A stretch of 10,289 nucleotides of DNA from Alphaproteobacteria bacterium (GTDB lineage: Bacteria; Pseudomonadota; Alphaproteobacteria; Sphingomonadales; Sphingomonadaceae). The stretch is from assembly GCA_005882415.1 (NCBI GenBank), contig VBAE01000268.1, positions 1-10,289 of the forward strand. The letters are read 5' to 3'. Both the position numbers and the translations under genes were made by a program. The notes under the pieces are model-generated. The model was given only the letters and a program-made list of their open reading frames with translations, ran no database searches and was not told the origin of the DNA. Shown piece after piece: positions 6,106-10,289 of this stretch; the first letter of the stretch is position 1; each line of letters begins with the position of its first letter.

Positions 6106-8323
6106 CGTCCGCCCCTTCCCGCACCTCGACCAGCGGCACCGAAGGAATGTCGCCGGCCTCGAAAGTCGCCCGGCTGACGCTCAGCCGGTCCTCCGCAAAG
6201 CGCACCGGCACGTCGAAGCGATAACCCGCGCGCACCTCCGCCCCCGCCGCCGGCGGCGCCTCGAATCGAACCACGCCCAACCCCTCCAGCAGCCAGCCGG
6301 TCAGCCGCTCCGCCCCGTCCACCGACACCCGCACCGACCCCGGCTGCGCGCGAGTGATCCGCCGCTCCTGCTCCCCGTACCGCTTGACTAAAGGAAAGCC
6401 CGTCCGCGCCCCGTCCCCGACGCCCAGCAATTGGTCCGCCGCACCCGGCACGCCCACCATGCCGTTCGAGCTGCTGTCGAACGGATCCTCGAACCGGAAC
6501 GCCGCCGCTGCTCCGCGCCGCGCCCGGAAGAAGGCGATGAGTTCGTGAAGCTCCGCCTCGCTGCGCACGCCGGGTCCCGCATCGAAACGCATCCGCGCAT
6601 CGGACCAGTCGCTGTTGCGCTGCTCGACCCCGCTCGCGGTCGTCACGACGGCGGTCGAGAAGCCCGGCTCCACGCTCGCCCCCCGCCCCACCGCGATCGG
6701 GAATTGCACATCGTCGAACGCGTCCATCCGCGCCTCCTCGCCAAACCAGGTGAAGCCGTCCCGAAGCACCTGCGGCAGCGCCCAGGCGAACACTTGCGCA
6801 TGCCCGCGCTCGAACGCCGCCTCCGCCGCCCGCGCGATCCGCCGCCACTCGCTCCGATCGTCCGGCTCCAGCACGAAGCCCGCGAAATAATGCTGGTCCG
6901 CGACCGGATAGCCGAGCCGCTCCGCAAGCAAGGCCGCCGCCGCGCCCGTGCCGCCGCGCCCGCCGGTGACCCAGTCATAATCCTCGATCTGGAGCACATC
7001 GAAAGCCGGCGCCGCCCAGCCGAGCGGCACATTCGCCCGCCGCAGCTCCGGCGCGGTGGGGTCGAGCACCGTCGGCAGATAAGTGAGGAGCAGAGTCTCG
7101 GCGTCCGCATGCGCCGCCTTCACCGCCCCCGCGATCGCTGCAGTCGAAGCCGCCAGCAACGCGCCCGCCGCGTCGAGCAGCGCCTTCTGCGCGGCATCGA
7201 GCGGCCCCCGCACGTCGGCAATCGAAACCGGGTCCAGCACCGCCCGCGCCGCGTCGTCGTACAGGCAGATGCGCCCGTCCGGCATCACCCACCACCAGGG
7301 CTCGCCGATCTGGAACCGCACGCGCTGCCCGGCCGTCGCCGCGATTCCCGAAAAGGCGCCGGCGACCTGCACGAGATAGCCCATCGCCCCCGCACTCGCA
7401 GGCGACAGCAGCGCCGAGGGCGGCTCCCACCCCGTCAGCGCCGGCGACCCGTCCTCCGCCCGCTGCTTCCAGTCGCCCCACACATGCTGGTCGAGCAGCT
7501 CGTAGGACAGCGACAATATGAGCTCGTAGCCGGCCGCCTTCGCCCGCCCGGCGAAATCCGAATGCCAGGCGGCGCAAGGCACGTTCAGCACCCCGCCGGC
7601 CAGGCTGACATAAAAGCCGTGCAGGCAGTTCCGAAGCACCCGCGCCGGCGTCAGATGGTAGAGGTCGTCATAGCCGGTCGCGATCCGCAGCCGGTGCTCC
7701 GGAACCAGCGTCTCTCCCAGCGCGAGCACCGATCCGGCGCCGTCGCAGGCGATCGAGCTCAGCTCCGCCCATCCCTCCACCGGCGCCGCAAGCGCCTCGC
7801 CAGCCTCGGAATAGCCCGGCGGCACCAGCGAGAAGAACATCCGGTCGATGTCCCCGCACCACACCGGATCGTCCGCCTCCCACCCCCCGGCGAGGGTAGC
7901 GAAGTCCAAAGTCACCGCCGCGTCCTCGGGCGAGCCTTCGGCATAATTCCACAGCCGGACGTACCAGCTCCGCGCCGTGCCGCCCTCGTCCCGCCCCTCG
8001 ATCGTCAGCGTCGGCCCGTCGATCCCGTCCAGCCCGATCAGCCCCCCGCTCCGCCAGCGGAAGGAGAGCTTGCAGCCCCGGAAGTCCCGGCTCGTCTCAT
8101 AGGCGAGCAGAGGATGGTCGAACCGGTCCTCCGCCTCCCAGATCAGTCCGGCGAGATCGTTCGCCTTGTAGAAGACGCAGTCCACCCGCAGCGCGTCCGG
8201 CGCGGTCGTCACCCCGCTCGCCATCATCGGCCGCGGGAAATTGACGGTCCAGAAGCGCGCGTCGAACCTTTTCACATGGCCGACCTGCTTCGCCGTCCCC
8301 GCCGGCGCCAGCCAATGCCCCAT
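6092..8323 (-). CDS. Long distal tail protein: N-terminal tail-sheath/TIM-barrel-like region fused to DUF2460 (GTA gp12-like)
   Basis: The C-terminal ~205 residues (535-738) are a clear DUF2460 distal tail protein: FDDVQFPIAVGRGASVEPGF, GVEQRNSDWSDARMRFDAGPG, ELIAFFRARRGAAAAFRFEDPFD and FEAGDIPSVPLVEVREG. In RcGTA, gp12 consists of this domain alone (about 210 residues). Here about 530 residues precede it. Residues 1-205 are beta-rich (VNFPRPMMASGV, LSFRWRSGGLIGLDG, LVPPGY). Residues 210-530 look like a TIM-barrel: HGFYVSLAGG, GYELILSLSYELL, VRFQIGEPWWWVMPDG, DVLQIEDYDWVTGG, HYFAGFVLEP and VFAWALPQVLRDGFTWFG. I recall similar N-terminal regions described as a non-contractile tail sheath protein with a TIM-barrel domain. 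E341 in GEPWWW could be a glycosidase-type acid, which is speculation. Start ATG 8323 is 4 bases after the tape-measure stop, with GAGG ahead; no frameshift is seen across the gene. Confidence 0.88.
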   Translation of the reverse strand: MGHWLAPAGTAKQVGHVKRFDARFWTVNFPRPMMASGVTTAPDALRVDCVFYKANDLAGLIWEAEDRFDHPLLAYETSRDFRGCKLSFRWRSGGLIGLDGIDGPTLTIEGRDEGGTARSWYVRLWNYAEGSPEDAAVTLDFATLAGGWEADDPVWCGDIDRMFFSLVPPGYSEAGEALAAPVEGWAELSSIACDGAGSVLALGETLVPEHRLRIATGYDDLYHLTPARVLRNCLHGFYVSLAGGVLNVPCAAWHSDFAGRAKAAGYELILSLSYELLDQHVWGDWKQRAEDGSPALTGWEPPSALLSPASAGAMGYLVQVAGAFSGIAATAGQRVRFQIGEPWWWVMPDGRICLYDDAARAVLDPVSIADVRGPLDAAQKALLDAAGALLAASTAAIAGAVKAAHADAETLLLTYLPTVLDPTAPELRRANVPLGWAAPAFDVLQIEDYDWVTGGRGGTGAAAALLAERLGYPVADQHYFAGFVLEPDDRSEWRRIARAAEAAFERGHAQVFAWALPQVLRDGFTWFGEEARMDAFDDVQFPIAVGRGASVEPGFSTAVVTTASGVEQRNSDWSDARMRFDAGPGVRSEAELHELIAFFRARRGAAAAFRFEDPFDSSSNGMVGVPGAADQLLGVGDGARTGFPLVKRYGEQERRITRAQPGSVRVSVDGAERLTGWLLEGLGVVRFEAPPAAGAEVRAGYRFDVPVRFAEDRLSVSRATFEAGDIPSVPLVEVREGADDGDA

Positions 8324-8327
8324 CGTC

Positions 8328-8918
8328 TCAATCCTCGATCCTGGTCAGCGCCTGCTTCACCGCCCGCGCGACCTGCCGGCTGGAGCGCGCAAGCGCCTGC
8401 GGCTCGCGCGCTTCCGGCGCATTGATGCTGATCCTGACATTGACGTCGCGCCCGCCGCCCCGCCCGGTCTCGATCCGGCCGCTCCCCGTGGGCACGAACA
8501 ACTCCGGCCCCCGCTCGCCGACCAGATAAGGCCGTCCCGGCGCCACCGGTCCTCCGGTCGCCCGCCCCGGCGCCCCGAAGATCGCCGCTGCGATGGTGGT
8601 GCCGAGGCTGATCAGGCTCGCGGTCGATCCCCCGCCGCCGCCACTCCCGCCGCCGCCCGACAGCGACGCGATCCCGCTTCGGATCGAAGCCGCGGCGATG
8701 TCCGCCATCACCTGAAGCGCGAGCCGCTTCAGATCCTCGAAGCCGAACTTGCCGGTCCGGACCGCGCGCAACAGGGCATTCTCGATCGCCCGCCCGGCGC
8801 GGTCGGCGCCCGCCGCAAGCGGACCCTCCAGCTGCCCGCGCATCTCCGCCACGTCGCGCGCGAACCCGCCGGTATCGGCGCGGACGCTGACGACCAGCCG
8901 CTCGATTTCCTCATCCAT
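8328..8918 (-). CDS. Short tail tape measure protein (GTA gp11-like)
   Basis: This 196-residue protein is the tail-length ruler, close to the 219 residues of RcGTA gp11 and far shorter than most siphophage tape measures (often 700 or more). The N-terminus (1-80) is helical with VRADTGGFARDVAEMRGQLEG and KFGFEDLKRLALQVMADIA, the latter a segment seen in this family. A Gly-Ser linker (88-98) leads to a small hydrophobic stretch (SLISLGTTIAAAIFG, 101-115). Then comes the conserved tape-measure C-terminal motif ATGGPVAPGRPYLVGERGPE with LFVPTGSG (120-147). Start ATG 8918 overlaps the end of the gp10.1-like gene by 8 bases (ATGGATGA), indicating coupled translation; GGAG lies upstream. Its shortness argues for a GTA-like short tail. 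Confidence 0.9.
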   Translation of the reverse strand: MDEEIERLVVSVRADTGGFARDVAEMRGQLEGPLAAGADRAGRAIENALLRAVRTGKFGFEDLKRLALQVMADIAAASIRSGIASLSGGGGSGGGGGSTASLISLGTTIAAAIFGAPGRATGGPVAPGRPYLVGERGPELFVPTGSGRIETGRGGGRDVNVRISINAPEAREPQALARSSRQVARAVKQALTRIED

Positions 8919-9108
8919 CGGGAAACATCTCCATCAGCCGCGCAAGGTCGCCCTGGTCTGCCGCCGCGCCCGCGCGCTCCGGCACCATCGCCCCGAGCAC
9001 CGCCGCCAGCTCCGCCGGCGTCGCCCTCCAATATTCCTCCGGCCGCCACCCCAGCAGCATCCCGGCAAGCCCCGCCAGCCGCACGGCGGCATCGCTAAAC
9101 CGCTCCAC
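8911..9108 (-). CDS. Small tail assembly chaperone (GTA gp10.1-like, TIGR02216 type), GTG start
   Basis: This 65-residue protein has the short-family signature LLGWRPEEYWRATPAELAAV (residues 18-37) with conserved Trp, Pro and Glu, and a D-rich C-terminus (DLARLMEMFPDG). It corresponds to the small gene between gp10 and the tape measure in RcGTA-type clusters, presumed to help load tail tube subunits on the tape measure. I chose GTG at 9108-9106: it begins just before the conserved region, and the only ATG further upstream would add an Arg-rich stretch unlike the family. It overlaps the gp10 stop by 14 bases and the tape-measure start by 8, so it is translated by coupling; the ribosome site is weak (AGGGC). 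Confidence 0.82.
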   Translation of the reverse strand: MERFSDAAVRLAGLAGMLLGWRPEEYWRATPAELAAVLGAMVPERAGAAADQGDLARLMEMFPDG

Positions 9109-9418
9109 TGCCCTGCAATATCTGCTGCAAAAGCACCCGCAGCGCCGGCGTCGCCCGCGCAAGCCCGCCCTCGGCGATCGCCGCGCCAAGCCGTTCCCGG
9201 TTAACCCCCTCGGGCCGCCCCTCGAGGCAGTGCCAGAACAGCCCGGTCAGCTCGGAGAGCCTCAAGCCCCCCGCCGCCGCTCGCTCTACGAGGCCGAACA
9301 GCGGCCCCAATTCCTCCTCGGCCGCGACCAAAGCCTCGAAGCTCGGCCGGAGCACCAGCCGCTCGCCGCCGACCAGGATCGACGCCTCGCCCCGCGCCGG
9401 ATTGGCCACGCCGCTCAC
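9095..9418 (-). CDS. GTA gp10-like tail assembly protein, GTG start
   Basis: This 107-residue protein matches the gp10 family of gene transfer agents (a phage tail assembly chaperone type). It opens with NPARGEASILVGGERLVLRP, a beta-hairpin with FEALVAAEEELGPLFGLVER next, and ends in helices including LTGLFWHCLEG and LLQQIL. The start is GTG 9418-9416, which forms a GTGA overlap with the stop codon of the major tail protein gene. This overlap means translation depends on the upstream gene. Its product is expected to act in tail assembly in the cytoplasm and not to be secreted. Confidence 0.88.
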   Translation of the reverse strand: MSGVANPARGEASILVGGERLVLRPSFEALVAAEEELGPLFGLVERAAAGGLRLSELTGLFWHCLEGRPEGVNRERLGAAIAEGGLARATPALRVLLQQILQGSGAV

Positions 9419-9822
9419 AGCGACACCACCGGGCCGGAGCTTTCGAGGTTCAGCGCGTAATTGCGCTCGCCATTATAGTCGCCGCTATAGTCGAGCCTGG
9501 TGACGAGGAACCGCCCCCGCATCCGCTCGCCGCTCTCGAAGCTCAGCTCATAATCGTCGATCAGCCCCGCCAGAGCGTTCGATTTCACCCGAAGCTCGGC
9601 CGCCGATCCGGTGAAGATCCCGCTCGCCGCCACCGACACCGATCGCACGCCCGCGCCGGACAGCAATTCCCGCCACCCGCCGCTGTCCTTGCTGGTCACC
9701 GTCACCGGCTCGCCATTGACCGACATCTGGGTCGCCCGCATGCCCGCGACGGTGGTGAAAACCGGCGGTTCCGCGCCGTTCCCGGCCTTCAGCAAAAAGG
9801 CACTTCCCTTTTCTGCACTCAT
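9415..9822 (-). CDS. Major tail (tube) protein, TP901-1 type (GTA gp9-like)
   Basis: This 135-residue protein is the likely tail-tube subunit, polymerising into the tail around the tape measure. It shows the family pattern: KGSAFLLKAGNG at the start, VAGMRATQMSVNGEPVTVTSK, GWRELLSGAGVRSVSVAASG, FESGERMRGRFLVTRLDYSG and a final ALNLESSGPV. Length equals the RcGTA gp9 type (about 137). Start ATG 9822 has AGGAG 8 bases upstream. It is the first gene after the inserted opposite-strand gene, with only 45 bases between the two start codons, so its transcript must either read through that gene or start in this small gap. No convincing promoter was found there. Confidence 0.9.
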   Translation of the reverse strand: MSAEKGSAFLLKAGNGAEPPVFTTVAGMRATQMSVNGEPVTVTSKDSGGWRELLSGAGVRSVSVAASGIFTGSAAELRVKSNALAGLIDDYELSFESGERMRGRFLVTRLDYSGDYNGERNYALNLESSGPVVSL

Positions 9823-9867
9823 GATCCAATCTCCTGTCGGTTCAAGCTATTGCACTGGAGTCGCGCG

Positions 9868-10203
9868 ATGATTTCGTACGTGCTCGCCTTGATGCTCGCC
9901 GCCGGTCCCGCTTCCGCCGACAAGCTCGCTCTCGCCCGCCGTGAATATTCCCACTGTCTCAAAGCCTTCATGGACCAGAGCGTGAAGGACAAGATGACCA
10001 AGGAAGCGTTCGCAACTGCGCTCCCCACCGCCTGCTCGGATAAGCTCCAGACCTTCCGGACCTATTCGATCAGCTCCGACACCGCCGTCGGCATCAAGCG
10101 GGCGGTGGCCGAAGAGAATGCGGCCTCGGAGGTCCAGGATCTGATGGCGAACACCAAGGAGCTGTTCACCGACTACACGACGCCGGAGCCCGCGCCGAAC
10201 TGA
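9868..10203 (+). CDS. Small secreted protein of unknown function on the strand opposite the tail operon
   Basis: This encodes 111 residues. I do not recognise a named domain. ATG 9868 has GGAG 7 bases upstream. Residues 1-17 (MISYVLALMLAAGPASA) look like a signal peptide cut after ASA, although its n-region lacks a positive charge; a TTG start at 9850 would add LHWSRA with one Arg but has no ribosome site. The mature part is helical and charged (KLALARREYSHCLKAFMDQS, KDKMTKEAFATALPTACSDK, VGIKRAVAEENAASEV) with two cysteines (Cys30, Cys56) that could form a disulfide in the periplasm, and an acidic, Pro-containing end (TTPEPAPN). It is head-to-head with gp9 and tail-to-tail with the gp8-like gene, whose stop codon abuts its own. 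I recall similar small hypothetical proteins in sphingomonads, but its role is unknown. Confidence 0.75.
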   Translation: MISYVLALMLAAGPASADKLALARREYSHCLKAFMDQSVKDKMTKEAFATALPTACSDKLQTFRTYSISSDTAVGIKRAVAEENAASEVQDLMANTKELFTDYTTPEPAPN

Positions 10204-10289
10204 TCAGCCGGCGAGCATCCGCACCCGATAGTCGAGAAGGCCGATCCAGGCCCCACCGCCGGTGCGCTGCGGGACGATCCTGCTCCGCA
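10204..10289 (-). CDS. C-terminal end of a probable DUF3168 tail completion protein (GTA gp8-like), partial
   Basis: The last 27 codons of an open frame end at TGA 10206-10204 and read RSRIVPQRTGGGAWIGLLDY then RVRMLAG. The pattern of a charged strand, a glycine turn, Trp, and a final strand LLDYRVRML is like the C-terminus of DUF3168 proteins. The gene is immediately upstream of gp9 in tail order, the place of gp8 in RcGTA. The identification rests mostly on position, since the fragment is short. Its stop codon directly touches the stop of the opposite-strand secreted gene (10203/10204). Confidence 0.6.
   Translation of the reverse strand, partial: RSRIVPQRTGGGAWIGLLDYRVRMLAG

Larger units (their letters stand above)
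2196..10289 (-). mobile_element. Gene transfer agent-like (or domesticated prophage) tail module, gp8 to gp15 order
   Basis: Ten minus-strand genes follow the RcGTA tail order without gaps: gp8, gp9, gp10, gp10.1, gp11, gp12, gp13, gp14, gp15, then DUF2793. Tight overlaps show one operon. Frames are intact with no decay. GC level and codon use look like the flanking ompA and ugd genes, as expected for a long-resident, vertically inherited GTA cluster. No integrase, attachment site or lysogeny gene is in view. Head genes (terminase, portal, protease, capsid) would be expected beyond the right edge. A true prophage of a related siphovirus cannot be excluded from the tail genes alone. Confidence 0.8.

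Noticed and set aside
6431..8425. A 664-codon open frame on the plus strand
   Set aside because: It mirrors the distal tail protein gene, with Arg/His/Pro-rich composition and no recognisable motif. The minus strand carries the real DUF2460 protein.
9823..9867. Bidirectional promoter between gp9 and the opposite-strand gene
   Set aside because: Only 45 bases are available and no pair of -35/-10 hexamers with fitting spacing was found on either strand.

Overview
The window looks like chromosomal DNA of an alphaproteobacterium, most likely a sphingomonad (Sphingomonadales). The reasons are the high GC content with G/C-ending codons, an OmpA-type porin with a proline-rich linker of sphingomonad style, and a tail-gene block in the same order as the gene transfer agent (GTA) of Rhodobacter capsulatus (RcGTA). 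The species assignment is inference, because no rRNA or other marker gene is present. There are no tRNA or rRNA genes, CRISPR arrays, insertion sequences or integrases in view.

Left part (1-2195), all on the minus strand. The first 264 codons of a UDP-glucose 6-dehydrogenase (ugd) run off the left edge just after the catalytic cysteine. A strong hairpin terminator at 897-940 separates it from an OmpA-family outer-membrane protein gene at 980-1994. That gene has a good ribosome-binding site, a signal peptide and an intact C-terminal peptidoglycan-binding domain. Its reading frame is broken near 1742, where a surface loop and part of the next beta-strand also seem to be missing. The 201 bases between it and the tail block hold a weak promoter candidate and no gene.

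Main part (2196-10289) is a GTA-like or phage-derived tail operon on the minus strand, read from right to left. The order is: end of a DUF3168-type tail completion protein (gp8-like), major tail protein (gp9), gp10, a small tail assembly chaperone (gp10.1), a very short tape measure protein (gp11), a 743-residue distal tail protein (gp12, with DUF2460 at its C-terminus), hub (gp13, DUF2163), NlpC/P60 peptidase (gp14), megatron/tail-tip protein (gp15) and a DUF2793 protein. Most of these genes overlap by 4-14 bases or are spaced by fewer than 20, which indicates one translationally coupled transcription unit. Together they would build a short siphovirus-like tail: tube (gp9), length ruler and chaperones (gp10, gp10.1, gp11), and a baseplate/tip (gp12-gp15) that binds the cell and opens the cell wall.

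Three points differ from the RcGTA pattern. The distal tail protein carries about 530 extra N-terminal residues, including a probable TIM-barrel-like region. The gp15-like protein is about half the RcGTA length and seems to lack its N-terminal TIM-barrel domain. A small gene for a secreted protein lies on the opposite strand between gp8 and gp9, interrupting the operon. With the broken ompA, these are the places most worth a second look. I did not find a clearly new system; the fusion/relocation and the inserted secreted gene are the best candidates for something little described.
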